Positions 1 to 8,489 are shown, counted from the stretch's first letter. The stretch: 64,000 nucleotides of DNA from Stenotrophobium rhamnosiphilum (GCF_003052265.1 NZ_QANS01000002.1:62001-126000), one strand, 5' to 3'. Made by a program: numbers and translations. Notes: generated by a model from the sequence alone, not told the origin.

Positions 1-747
1 GTCGAGGTCGGTACGACGCACAACGCCGCACCAGATATTGAATAAATACGCGCGCCATTCTGTGGTGAAGCTGGCAATGCTATGTGGGCCGATGACGCGA
101 GTCGGAAGCGTGTCGCCAATATTGACGTTGTCCCAATAACGCTTGCCATGCCCGAGTTCGTGCATCGACTTGATGTATTCAAACTTACGGGCTTCAAGTT
201 CTACGATCTGGCTTTCCGTCCACTCCGGATCTTCGGTGCCTGTCAGTGCACCCGCTTCGCGGGCAATATCTGCTCGGTAGCGAATGCTGGTCGAGCGTTG
301 CTTGGCGATGAAGTCGCCATTCTGGTTGTAGTAATTATTGTCGCCACGCTGAAAACAAGTTGGCCCACCAAACTTGGTTTCCTTAACGACATAATCAAAG
401 GGAACGCGCTCGTCATGGATCCAGTCGCCGTCATAGATTCTAGGGCCGTAAAACCACCACTCGTCGCCACCAAAGATCAGGTGCGATTCCGGGATTTTTC
501 CAACGCAGGCAGGCGCAGCACCGTGACCATCATCGCAAGCCACCGCAAAAGATTGCGGAGCAATAAGGCGACCGAAGCGACTTTCGTTAGCGAAACCGTC
601 GTCGTAATGCAGGCGGTTTGGATATCGCATCGCTTGCGCCCAACGCCGGATATCCATCTTCGCAATCGGATCGCGTGGACGAGATGGGCAAATGGCTTTT
701 CCCATATGCCGGTCGAGATCGGAGCAATCTAGAATTTTGTCAGTCAT
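1..747 (-). CDS. Acyl dehydratase, MaoC / FAS1-like hot-dog family (partial, 3' end outside window)
   Basis: Reading the minus strand from an ATG at 747 gives 249 uninterrupted residues that run off the left edge, so the C-terminus is missing. The protein begins MTDKILDCSDLDRHMGKAIC. It then has a hot-dog-type stretch typical of MaoC-like / FAS1-like acyl dehydratases: an RFGRLIAPQSFAVA segment near residues 62-75 and a GGDEWWFYGPRIYDGD segment near residues 93-108. Known relatives are about 350-400 residues and hydrate or dehydrate enoyl-CoA-type thioesters; the substrate here is unknown. It is the last visible gene of the minus-strand catabolic operon, 36 bp after the carboxymuconolactone-decarboxylase-like gene. 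Family assignment is fairly secure, exact reaction is not. Confidence 0.75.
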   Translation of the reverse strand, partial: MTDKILDCSDLDRHMGKAICPSRPRDPIAKMDIRRWAQAMRYPNRLHYDDGFANESRFGRLIAPQSFAVACDDGHGAAPACVGKIPESHLIFGGDEWWFYGPRIYDGDWIHDERVPFDYVVKETKFGGPTCFQRGDNNYYNQNGDFIAKQRSTSIRYRADIAREAGALTGTEDPEWTESQIVELEARKFEYIKSMHELGHGKRYWDNVNIGDTLPTRVIGPHSIASFTTEWRAYLFNIWCGVVRRTDLD

Positions 748-783
748 GAATGATCTCAATAAATATTAAAGTTGCCGGGTTGA

Positions 784-1443
784 TTAAAGACTGTTCCATT
801 CAGGACCTGCAGAGATCCAATTGCGTTTAACGTAGAGACGTTCGCGTGTTTCTGGATCAAGCGGAGTTACGCCGGACTCAAGCGGCAGACCCATACTGTT
901 AAGAACCATCGCCAAGGTGGTGTAACAGCCGGCGAGAAACAGAAAATCCATTAGTTGTTGAACATCAAAATGCTGCTGTAACAAAGGCCATGTTTTGTCG
1001 CTGATACGCGTATCGAAATACAGCTCATCGACAGCGCGGAGCACGAGACCATCCTGATGCGATACGCCGTCAGCAGATCTAGCAACCTGTGTTAGTTCAA
1101 TGTCCTGATCGGTCAGTCCCGCACGACGCGCGAGGATCAAGTGCTGGGTGTACTCATACTCGGAACAGTTCAGCCAACTAACTCGCAGAATGACAAGCTC
1201 GCGGACTCGAATAGACAGAGAGCTATTGACGGCAACGTGAGCATTAAAAGTTAAGAACGCTTTGGCCAGAGCAGGATGCCGAGCAAATGCGCCGAGAACA
1301 TTTTCTCCACGAGGGTTCTTTTCACCTTCTAGGCGAGATCGAAGAATAAAGTTCAATCCAGCGGGGAATGCACCAAGCGCTGCGATGATCTCCTCGCTCC
1401 AATCATCTGGAGGAATATGCTTGATACGTTCAGTGTCGTTCAT
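784..1443 (-). CDS. Carboxymuconolactone decarboxylase / AhpD-like family protein
   Basis: A 219-residue soluble protein with the AhpD-like all-helical core. The signature lies near residues 82-110: RVRELVILRVSWLNCSEYEY followed by TQH. Only one cysteine is kept where AhpD has a CxxC pair, so a peroxidase role is unlikely. This variant is common in catabolic clusters of sphingomonad-like degraders, where its reaction is usually not known; true gamma-carboxymuconolactone decarboxylases are shorter. It lies 21 bp downstream of the SRPBCC/NTF2 fusion gene and 36 bp upstream of the acyl dehydratase gene, all on the minus strand, so it is probably co-transcribed. A second, broken member of the same family lies at 6835-7521. 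Confidence 0.8.
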   Translation of the reverse strand: MNDTERIKHIPPDDWSEEIIAALGAFPAGLNFILRSRLEGEKNPRGENVLGAFARHPALAKAFLTFNAHVAVNSSLSIRVRELVILRVSWLNCSEYEYTQHLILARRAGLTDQDIELTQVARSADGVSHQDGLVLRAVDELYFDTRISDKTWPLLQQHFDVQQLMDFLFLAGCYTTLAMVLNSMGLPLESGVTPLDPETRERLYVKRNWISAGPEWNSL

Positions 1444-1464
1444 GACGAATAGTCGAAAGCGTTA

Positions 1465-2460
1465 TTAAGTTTTCGCTGCCGAAGACTGCATTCTTTCAAC
1501 CATCGGCCATAGCACTTGGTCGGCAAGAATGGTGCAGAAATATTCGTTAACCTGACGAATCAAACCGTTGCGCATGGTGAACACCATGCAATATTGATTA
1601 CAGTAAGCAGTTCCCTCAGACGTAACACCATTGCCCTCGAACTCAACGACTACACGGTCTCCATCTGCAGTGATCGAATGGATGGTTGGGCGCAATCCAG
1701 TCGGCACCAGTATCTTGAGCGCGCCAATCATGCCGACGATATCGTTGTAGTGACGGGTGCCTGCGAACTTGCCAAAGCCCTTGGCCAGCGTGAAAGCTTC
1801 TTTATCTAGACAAGGCGCAGACGCTGCGGAGTCACCGGCACTCATGGCGTTGATGAACGTCAACACAACTTTTTTATTCTGCTCGCTCATGGATATCTCT
1901 TCAGTTGAAGGAGTGGACGATGATTTCTGCACGCCAAACAGCAGTTGCCAAAGTTTTAGCGGCCAAGCTGCAATTACCGAAAGCATGGACGGTGCATGAG
2001 TCGTCTCTCGCGCAATGCCAGCGGCCTGTTCGATCTCTGATTTCAGCTGACCTGCGAATGATTTCGCGAGTTGTGGCAACAAGGGCCTGCTGACTGCCTC
2101 CCACATAGGAGCCATCGGGCCGCGCCCGGAAACGCTCACTTTCAGCGTAATTTCTGTTTGCCCAGCACTTATTTGTTTTGCGATGTATGAGCCACTGCCT
2201 TCAACGGGCTCACCGTCAAGCTTGTAGGTGAAGTTAACGCGCTCGGGTCCGTCCCACTTCTCGACGTGCACTGACACGTTAACGGTACGAACTAGGCCAC
2301 CTGCCCCAACCTTGATCACCCATCGCGAGTCATGCTCGTCAATCACCTTGCAATCTCTGCATCCAGGAAAAAGATTGGCCCATTTGCGAATGTCTTGGAC
2401 GTAGTCCCAGACGCTCTCTATCGGTGCTTCAATCAAAATCGACTGTTCGGTTTCAATCAT
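1465..2460 (-). CDS. SRPBCC (CoxG-like) domain fused to an NTF2/SnoaL-like domain
   Basis: 331 residues in two parts. Residues about 1-150 are an SRPBCC/CoxG-type ligand-binding domain: the opening MIETEQSILIEAPIESVWDY is the usual first strand and helix, and GEPVEGSGSY is a later strand. Residues about 191-331 form an NTF2-like/SnoaL fold, starting MSEQNKKVVLTFINAM and containing AYCNQYCMVFTMRNGLI. The second part is the size of a free-standing ketosteroid-isomerase-like protein. The in-frame ATG at 1890 that begins it has a weak AGAGA upstream, so separate translation is possible. SRPBCC domains bind hydrophobic ligands; NTF2-like folds include isomerases and hydratases. It lies 9 bp after the FAD dehydrogenase gene in the operon. 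The fusion is read directly; its reaction is unknown. Confidence 0.75.
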   Translation of the reverse strand: MIETEQSILIEAPIESVWDYVQDIRKWANLFPGCRDCKVIDEHDSRWVIKVGAGGLVRTVNVSVHVEKWDGPERVNFTYKLDGEPVEGSGSYIAKQISAGQTEITLKVSVSGRGPMAPMWEAVSRPLLPQLAKSFAGQLKSEIEQAAGIARETTHAPSMLSVIAAWPLKLWQLLFGVQKSSSTPSTEEISMSEQNKKVVLTFINAMSAGDSAASAPCLDKEAFTLAKGFGKFAGTRHYNDIVGMIGALKILVPTGLRPTIHSITADGDRVVVEFEGNGVTSEGTAYCNQYCMVFTMRNGLIRQVNEYFCTILADQVLWPMVERMQSSAAKT

Positions 2461-2469
2461 GGTGTCGAC

Positions 2470-4167
2470 TCACAATCCCAGTCGGGCGACTTCTTTTTGA
2501 AGAAGATCGCTAGGATGGTTGGCAGCGTGTCGTCCCGCGAGGTAGCCGTGAGTCATGCCACGCGCATTGGTAATGCCGCTCTGCATTAAAGCACCGTTAT
2601 CCATGCGAGCCAGAGAATTACCTGCGGCATAGAGGCCTTCGATAGGCTTGTTGTCCCAGCCCATCACTCGGCAATGTTCATCTGCGAGTAAACCTGCTGA
2701 TGAAATTCCACCGCCTGCCATCCGCTTCAACTCAACAGCGTAGAACGGTGGCTTTAGCAAAGCGCCCATATTCGGATTCGGCTTTTGACTCGAATCACCA
2801 CACATGAAAGCACCCCATGGGTGCGTGCCGCGCTTGAACTCAGGATCCACCCCACTTTCGCAGTATCCATTGAACTTAGATATCGTCTCTAAGAGTGCTT
2901 GTTGATCGACGCCGGTCTTTCTAGCGAGTTCGTCAATCGACTCTGCGACAACCCCAAATCCTTCAGGGAATTCTTGGCCAGGCATGAGTGAACCAAACGG
3001 ATATTTGGCACGTGCCTGACTGTCGAAGACTGCCCAGCACGGAAAGTTTGGATGTGTCTGCGTGCCGCCATCGAGTACATCCAATGCGAAATACACCGAA
3101 CGATAGAACGCTTCGTTGGAAAAACGCTTGCCCGCGCGATTGACAACAATTGTGTGCGGAAGCCCAAGGAACGGAAGCGCGCCACGCCAAAGTGGAACGC
3201 CTTCTTCTTGCTCTTCACCAGGAATACGGAAACCCAGCATTGTGACGTCGGGAACGCTAGCAACACGCGCGCCGACCGGACCGGCTAGTCGCAAATGGGA
3301 GCCATCGACGCTAGGCATCACCATTGAAACCGGGTTGAGTTGATGACTCAGTGTTTTGGTGTAATTCGGATTTCTTTCATAGCTGCTGACGGCAATGACA
3401 ACACCGCGATTCGCTTTCACATAGAAATCTTTGCCATCTTTAACTGCACGAACACCGACTACGCGTGCACCGTCGACAATGAGTTCCTGCACATCGACGC
3501 CGGTGTGCATCGGTATATTGCGATCAAGCACGCCTTTGACGAATGACGCAGCGAGACCAGGGCCAGCGCAGCGCTCGTCTTTCGCGAGACGCTCAGCCAT
3601 TACGTTGTAATCCCAACTCAGCATGTTCGCCATGCCTCCACCGTCGAAGATGTCTTCGTGCGTGAATCCATAAGGCACATGTGGTGACACACGTGTTTTG
3701 GTTTGCCAGTCACCCAAACTCTGCGCCTGAAAAGGAAGCACTTCGAGATAGCGGCCTTCTGCGAGACCGTCAGCATTCTGTGGAAAGTAGTAATCAGGAA
3801 GATCGCGTATCAAACACATCTTTAGACCGATACGATCTTCGAAGTACTTGAGCGCAACGGGTCCATGCACGGCCTGATTCAGAATGGCCAAATCATCGCC
3901 GTAGTCCAGAGACAAACTCTTGACGTAGCGATAGCCGCTCTCAGGTGAATCTTTAATTCCAGCTGATTCAGCCAGATGATTTCCTGGAATCCATACTTCG
4001 CCCATTGAATAGGCGGTGACACCGCCAACTTGATCGGAGCGTTCCAGCACTAGTGCGCTCGCTCCGTGATCGTGTGCAGTAATCGCAGCAGCGAGACCAC
4101 CGCCGCCAGAGCCAATGGAGACAACGTCTGCTTCAATGTCCCACTTGGGTGAAATATTCCGAATCAT
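2470..4167 (-). CDS. FAD-dependent dehydrogenase, 3-ketosteroid-delta1-dehydrogenase-like (FAD_binding_2 family)
   Basis: A 565-residue flavoprotein. The N-terminal Rossmann motif GSGGGGLAAA is at residues 19-28 with LER at 41-43, and the C-terminal FAD-binding segment GLYAAGNSLARMDNGALMQS lies near residue 520. This architecture is shared by KstD-type 3-ketosteroid dehydrogenases, fumarate-reductase-like flavoproteins and related enzymes that put a double bond next to a carbonyl. The open frame extends to a TTG at 4206, but I chose the ATG at 4167 because AGAGGGA lies about 8 bases upstream and the Rossmann strand then sits at the usual distance. It is between the SDR gene (63 bp away) and the SRPBCC/NTF2 gene (9 bp away). 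Substrate unknown; a cyclic ketone or enone is a reasonable guess. Confidence 0.8.
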   Translation of the reverse strand: MIRNISPKWDIEADVVSIGSGGGGLAAAITAHDHGASALVLERSDQVGGVTAYSMGEVWIPGNHLAESAGIKDSPESGYRYVKSLSLDYGDDLAILNQAVHGPVALKYFEDRIGLKMCLIRDLPDYYFPQNADGLAEGRYLEVLPFQAQSLGDWQTKTRVSPHVPYGFTHEDIFDGGGMANMLSWDYNVMAERLAKDERCAGPGLAASFVKGVLDRNIPMHTGVDVQELIVDGARVVGVRAVKDGKDFYVKANRGVVIAVSSYERNPNYTKTLSHQLNPVSMVMPSVDGSHLRLAGPVGARVASVPDVTMLGFRIPGEEQEEGVPLWRGALPFLGLPHTIVVNRAGKRFSNEAFYRSVYFALDVLDGGTQTHPNFPCWAVFDSQARAKYPFGSLMPGQEFPEGFGVVAESIDELARKTGVDQQALLETISKFNGYCESGVDPEFKRGTHPWGAFMCGDSSQKPNPNMGALLKPPFYAVELKRMAGGGISSAGLLADEHCRVMGWDNKPIEGLYAAGNSLARMDNGALMQSGITNARGMTHGYLAGRHAANHPSDLLQKEVARLGL

Positions 4168-4230
4168 GCTGCTTCCCTCTGAGATACCCAGCGCGTTCGC
4201 GCCCAATTTCTCGTTGTTATGTTTGACGAC

Positions 4231-4971
4231 TTAGGACAAGAAACGTCCACCATTCACACTGAGCGTTTGCCCGGTAACGTAGTTGGCATCTTCACTGGCG
4301 AGATAAGCGACCGCAGCCGCAATATCTTCGGGACAACCCGATCGCTTCATCGGTGTGGTCAGTGCATGAGCTTCAATGTTGACTGGCGATTCCCGCAGCA
4401 TTGGCGTGTCAACGAAACCTGGAGGTACGTTGTTAACGGTGATGCCCGTCGACGCGAACTCGATGGCTAATCCCTTGGTGAGTCCAATCAAACCACCTTT
4501 TGATGCGACGTAATGCGACATCGATGCCGCACCGGTTTGTGCGGATGAAGATGAAATGTTGACGATCCGTCCCCACTTCGCTGCAAGCATGTCGGGAATG
4601 ATTTCCTTGGTGCAGAGGAAAGGACCTTTCATATTGACCAGCATCATCCGGTCCCACATTTCTTCAGTGATTGTCATGAAGCGATCAAAGCCGACAATTC
4701 CTGCGTTGTTAACGAGGATGTGGATCGAGCCAAAAGCCTGACGCGTCTCTGAGGCGCAGCGTGCAACTTCGCCAGCGTTTGCGGCATCGCCGATGCAGGC
4801 CAATGCCTTACCGCCAGCATTGCGAATTTCTTCTACGGTTTCATTCAAGCCATCAGCGCGCAGATCCCACACCGATACAGCGGCACCGTCACGCGCAAGA
4901 CGCTTGCTAATAGCGCGACCAATGCCTCTCGCTCCTCCTGTGACGACTGCGACCTTTCCTTGCAGCGACAT
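4231..4971 (-). CDS. SDR family NAD(P)-dependent oxidoreductase
   Basis: 246 residues, a classical short-chain dehydrogenase/reductase. It shows the cofactor motif TGGARGIG at residues 11-18, the NNAG motif near residue 88, and the active-site YVASK near residue 153 preceded by the serine-rich ISSSSAQ. It ends with the usual ASEDANYVTGQTLSVNGG. Such enzymes oxidise or reduce hydroxyl/keto groups with NAD(P). It lies 50 bp after the TauD-type gene and before the FAD dehydrogenase gene, so an alcohol-to-ketone step feeding the flavoprotein is plausible (inference). It resembles FabG, but the genuine fabG is at 46541-47266 in the fatty-acid cluster. Confidence 0.85.
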   Translation of the reverse strand: MSLQGKVAVVTGGARGIGRAISKRLARDGAAVSVWDLRADGLNETVEEIRNAGGKALACIGDAANAGEVARCASETRQAFGSIHILVNNAGIVGFDRFMTITEEMWDRMMLVNMKGPFLCTKEIIPDMLAAKWGRIVNISSSSAQTGAASMSHYVASKGGLIGLTKGLAIEFASTGITVNNVPPGFVDTPMLRESPVNIEAHALTTPMKRSGCPEDIAAAVAYLASEDANYVTGQTLSVNGGRFLS

Positions 4972-5021
4972 AAATTCTCCCCGTTTAATTCGGCTGCTCT
5001 ACGGCAGCATTTACAAATTGC

Positions 5022-5834
5022 TTAAGCGAAACCTTCTTCGCCCATCAAGGTTGTTCGATGCATCATTCGCCCGCTGTCCAAGGGATAAGGCTCTGCTCGA
5101 TGTAAAACGCCCGTGTTGTCCCAGATCAGCATGTCGCCGGGAGACCACTCGTGTCGGTACATGAATTTGGGTTGGGTCGTCCAGGCAAGCAGCTCCGCTA
5201 TAAGCTGTTCGCCTTCTGCTTGCTCCATGCCCTCCACGCTTGCCGCATGGCAGCCGATCACCAGTGATTTTCGGCCTGACTTATGAGTCCATACGAGGTT
5301 GTGTGTTTTATCGGGAAGGCGTCGCCAGTCAGCAAGATTGCTGGGGGTTGGCTCGATGTCAGCGCGTAGCATTGACACTTCCACACTATGAAGAACCCGC
5401 AGTCCGGCAATTTTCTTCTTCATTGCTTCTGACAACTCGTCGTATGCAATGTAAGAGTTGGCAAACTCGGTCTGACCGCCAGTCGCGGAAAGTTTGCGTG
5501 CGCTAAGCAAAGAGGCAAAGACAGGTACGGTATCGTGCGTGCCATCGATGTGCCACAGGAACGATCCCTTTAGATAGTCCGCGCGCGCATTGGCCGTTCG
5601 ATCGAGCGTTACCTTAAAGATTCCTTTCTCGCCTTCCTCTCGCAAAGTGCCCATCAAACGACTCAACTGGAGTTGTTCTTCATCACTCAATTGCAGCTCT
5701 TTGAAGACCAAGACACCACGCTGGATCAGCAGCTGACGTACTTTCTGCGCGATCTCGGGGGTCAACAGGCTTTTTTTATCGGTACGAATTTCCGTTCCGA
5801 TGTGATCTTTCAGATTTACGGCCTCAAACGCCAT
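5022..5834 (-). CDS. TauD/TfdA family Fe(II)/2-oxoglutarate-dependent dioxygenase
   Basis: 270 residues from the ATG at 5834. The iron-binding triad is visible: His95 and Asp97 in WHIDGTHD, and His245 in GVLHRAEPY. Arg256 or Arg260 in the PLDSGRMMHR segment would bind 2-oxoglutarate. The length fits TauD/TfdA hydroxylases, which open or hydroxylate substrates such as taurine, phenoxyacetates and many xenobiotics. The open frame extends to a TTG at 5852, but GGAGAG sits about 8 bases before the ATG at 5834, which I prefer. It is the first gene of the minus-strand catabolic operon and lies directly downstream of two tandem operator-like repeats. The substrate cannot be named from sequence. Confidence 0.85.
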   Translation of the reverse strand: MAFEAVNLKDHIGTEIRTDKKSLLTPEIAQKVRQLLIQRGVLVFKELQLSDEEQLQLSRLMGTLREEGEKGIFKVTLDRTANARADYLKGSFLWHIDGTHDTVPVFASLLSARKLSATGGQTEFANSYIAYDELSEAMKKKIAGLRVLHSVEVSMLRADIEPTPSNLADWRRLPDKTHNLVWTHKSGRKSLVIGCHAASVEGMEQAEGEQLIAELLAWTTQPKFMYRHEWSPGDMLIWDNTGVLHRAEPYPLDSGRMMHRTTLMGEEGFA

Positions 5835-5867
5835 TTCGCGTCTCTCCATCAACTGTTGTCAGGAGCG

Positions 5868-5888
5868 CATTTCAATAGGGTTGAAATG
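5868..5888. promoter_or_regulatory. 8-bp perfect inverted repeat in the leader of the TauD operon
   Basis: CATTTCAA (5868-5875) and TTGAAATG (5881-5888) are separated by 5 bases. It lies between the dioxygenase start and the tandem operator repeats. It could form an RNA hairpin in the 5' leader or be another protein-binding site; I cannot tell which. Confidence 0.4.
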
Positions 5889-5894
5889 CCACTT

Positions 5895-5943
5895 AATAGT
5901 ACTGACTGGATCTATTTAATTAATAGTACCGACCAGACCTATT
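5895..5943. promoter_or_regulatory. Tandem pair of 22-bp operator-like repeats upstream of the TauD-led operon
   Basis: Two 22-bp copies at 5895-5916 and 5922-5943, starting 27 bp apart, share the pattern AATAGTAC-Y-GAC-YR-GA-Y-CTATT. Each copy is a loose palindrome with AATAG and CTATT as outer arms. They lie 61-109 bp upstream of the dioxygenase ATG (5834) and downstream of the tetR stop codon (6027). Tandem dyads next to a TetR-family gene in front of a catabolic operon are the usual layout for TetR-type repression. That the adjacent TetR binds here is inference. Confidence 0.6.
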
Positions 5944-6026
5944 AAACGTCAAATGCAGATATCCCGCAGGATGCTTCCTGAGGGTCAACAGAGATTAGTT
6001 TTGATCAGATTGAGGTAACTAGCTCG

Positions 6027-6701
6027 CTACCAATCAGCACGCGCGGCAAGCAGTGTGTTCACTGAGCGCGAGACCCATTTTTCTCGTCGAGACGCCGAGA
6101 CCTTTTGATTGATGGTCATTTCGTTCGCATGCCATCCACGGAGCATAAAAATAAAAACCTCCGCTACAGAGGCAGAATCCTTGCAGGGAATACCATCGAC
6201 CAATGCGCATTCCTGTATGAAATTCGAAATACGCTTAATGCCAAGTTCTGCTCGCTCAGCCGCAGCCGCAGCCAACTCTGGAAAGCGATGAGACTCACTC
6301 GAAATCAAGCGATTGACCGCAAGCAGATCACCTTGCAGATTCAGTTCCAGCATGTGATTAGCGTAGGCCTTGAGCCCTTCTTTGAGCTCTGGGAGATTGC
6401 CACGCGGCTTCAAAATAGTGGCCGCATCGAGTCGCTTAATCTCCTCTCGCATGATCTCTCTGAACAAATGCTCCTTCGAAGAGAAACGAGAGTAAAGCGT
6501 GGTTTTAGATACGCCTGCTGCTTTTACGATTTGATTTAGCGACGAAGCACCATATCCATGTGCAATGAATTCTTTCAGTGCTACGGATAAAAGTTTGCTG
6601 TCGATAGTCGCCACGTCTTCAAGCTTAGGCCGACCAAGGGGGCGCCGCGCCTTAGGTAGCACTGCCTTTTTGACGGATTTCTTGGATGAAGCTGTGGGCA
6701 T
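6027..6701 (-). CDS. TetR/AcrR family transcriptional regulator
   Basis: 224 residues. After a basic, lysine-rich N-terminal tail (residues 1-25) comes the TetR DNA-binding helix-turn-helix at about 35-80, with GYGASSLNQIVKAAGVSKTT followed by LYSRFSSKEHLF. The remainder is helical and resembles the TetR_C ligand-binding region. It lies upstream of, and on the same strand as, the TauD-led catabolic operon, separated by tandem palindromic repeats at 5895-5943 that are good candidates for its operators. The likely ligand is the operon substrate or an intermediate; this is inference. Confidence 0.88.
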   Translation of the reverse strand: MPTASSKKSVKKAVLPKARRPLGRPKLEDVATIDSKLLSVALKEFIAHGYGASSLNQIVKAAGVSKTTLYSRFSSKEHLFREIMREEIKRLDAATILKPRGNLPELKEGLKAYANHMLELNLQGDLLAVNRLISSESHRFPELAAAAAERAELGIKRISNFIQECALVDGIPCKDSASVAEVFIFMLRGWHANEMTINQKVSASRREKWVSRSVNTLLAARADW

Positions 6702-6834
6702 AATTTCACCGTAGCGTTTTCAGAATTGTACTTGCCTTTTCCAAGGCAGTGCGGAAACGCTAGTTCTTCCAGTCTCAGACGCGGGCACCCAAAGCATATA
6801 TCGCCGTTGCATATAGCTGTATCTACCTCAAACT

Positions 6835-7521
6835 CTAACGCGCGTTCAATCCTGAATTGCCATCATGCAAACGAAGCCGCAGTGAATTCTGATAGTAGGC
6901 CACTGTCTGGTATTGCCCGACGACGATTGGCAGTTCAATGAGCTGTTGATCGTCGAGATACTTTGCGAGCACGGTCCAAGTGGCATCGGAGATCATTGCA
7001 TTCTTATAAAGCTCGTCGGTGGCTTTTAGGATTGCCTTATCGAGTTCACTCCAGCCTGACGCTTCGTGGCCAAGCGTGATGCGCTCAATTTCAATACTTG
7101 TGACACCCACTTTCTTGGCGACAAGAACATGCTCGCCCCACTGATACGGGGCTTGGCATAGCCACCCCATGCGAAGGATCGCCAGTTCACGGTCGCGAGG
7201 AGCTAAACGACCCTAAGCGAGAAGTTGGACGCCGAGGTCCACCTGTCGCGCAAACAGATCTGGGTGACGCAACATCGTTCGCACGATCTCTGGCAGATTA
7301 GCCAATAACTCAGACTTATCAGCGGGCGACAAAGTTGTAGCGCCTGAATCTGGAACAAGATCAGTCAAGACATCTTGCTCACGCGAATCAACCGCACGAT
7401 TGACGGTGATCATTCGGACGATGATTGCGATGAGGTCGTCGCTGAGTTCGTCTACCTTCAACGGGAGAATGCGTGGCTCGGGCGATTGATCTTTCATCTG
7501 TTCAGTATTTTTGGAGTTCAC
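6835..7521 (-). pseudogene. Carboxymuconolactone decarboxylase-like gene interrupted by one in-frame TAG
   Basis: Reading from a GTG at 7521, the frame encodes 102 residues, then a TAG at 7213-7215. It continues in the same frame without any shift through GRLAPRDRELAILRMGWLCQ to a normal stop at 6835. The two halves together make one protein of about 228 residues of the same family as the gene at 784-1443: the region across the stop is its conserved LAPRDRELAILR core. Family members usually carry a lysine or similar residue at the stop position, so a single base change (for example AAG, CAG or GAG to TAG) explains it. A sequencing error or amber readthrough are alternatives. The start codon is uncertain; an ATG at 7497 is also possible. 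Confidence 0.75.
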
Positions 7522-7643
7522 TACTGCACATTAGCGCATGAGAAACTGCAAATTGTGCTGAGACTGACTCAGTAATTGACCCTACGCGCAGCCTCTTGAG
7601 ATCAACATTCTCGATTACTTGTACGATAATGAATCTCTAATAC

Positions 7644-8489
7644 TTGAGAAATAAAGTGCCGCAAATATCCTTTGCTGAGCAATACGGACCTTGGGCAATT
7701 GTTGCCGGAGCCTCTGACGGTGTAGGTCGTGCGTTTGCCGAGACACTGGCCAGCCGTGGATTGAACGTTGTGCTACTGGCGCGACGCAGAGAGACGCTCA
7801 ATGACGTCTCCAGTTCGATCGAACGCCAATACAAAGTGCAGACTCGCGTCATCGCGATGGACCTCGCAACCACGGACGCTGCAGCGCGCTTGATGGCTGA
7901 GGTGAACGATCTTGAAATTGGCTTCTTCGTTTACTGCGCTGGTGCAGATTCGAATTTCAAACCCTTCTTGTCTTCGCCGTTGGAAGTTGCGGAGTCGATG
8001 CTGCATCGAAACTGCAATGTCCTCATGCAGCTTAGCCATCACCTTTGTGGACCGATGGCGACGCGTGGTCGAGGAGCTACAGTGATTCTGGGATCTGGCG
8101 CTGGATTTTCTGGAACCCAGAACATGGTTGCTTATGCTGCGACCAAAGCTTTCGACATGGTTTTTGCCGAAGCACTGTGGTGCGAACTCAAGCCCAAGGG
8201 CGTAAACGTTCTTGGATTGATTCTCGGAGAGACCGATACGCCATCTCTTCGAAAGTTACGCTACGAGCGTGGCCTTTCCAAAAGTACTGACGAGCCCGTC
8301 AAAGGCGCCGAAACTCCGCAGTATGTGGTTGATGACGCCCTTGCTCACCTTGAAAAAGGGCCGATTCGCTTAGCCAATAAAATGATGCGCGTGGGCCTGA
8401 GATTTCTCTATCCATTTTCTCGCAATTTTGTGGTCGGTCTTATGGCCAAGGCCAGCGAGAAAATCATGGGTAAGGATATAGCGCAATAA
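7644..8489 (+). CDS. SDR family NAD(P)-dependent oxidoreductase
   Basis: 281 residues from a TTG at 7644; a GTG at 7656 with TGAGAA upstream is an equally possible start. The protein has the cofactor motif GASDGVG near residue 22, the cofactor-specifying LLARRRE near 44-50, a catalytic serine region VILGSGAGFSG, and the active-site YAATK near residue 160. The arginine pair after the second strand suggests NADPH preference (family knowledge). The long C-terminal tail resembles the atypical SDRs found beside steroid or fatty-acyl catabolic genes. It is on the plus strand, opposite to the catabolic operon, and is followed by a REP-like palindrome. Substrate unknown. Confidence 0.8.
   Translation: MRNKVPQISFAEQYGPWAIVAGASDGVGRAFAETLASRGLNVVLLARRRETLNDVSSSIERQYKVQTRVIAMDLATTDAAARLMAEVNDLEIGFFVYCAGADSNFKPFLSSPLEVAESMLHRNCNVLMQLSHHLCGPMATRGRGATVILGSGAGFSGTQNMVAYAATKAFDMVFAEALWCELKPKGVNVLGLILGETDTPSLRKLRYERGLSKSTDEPVKGAETPQYVVDDALAHLEKGPIRLANKMMRVGLRFLYPFSRNFVVGLMAKASEKIMGKDIAQ

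Noticed and set aside
82-732. Plus-strand open frame of 216 codons at the left edge
   Set aside because: It is antisense to the acyl dehydratase coding sequence read on the minus strand from 747, which has clear family motifs.
2470-4206. TTG start at 4206 for the FAD dehydrogenase
   Set aside because: No ribosome binding site there, while the ATG at 4167 has AGAGGGA at proper spacing.
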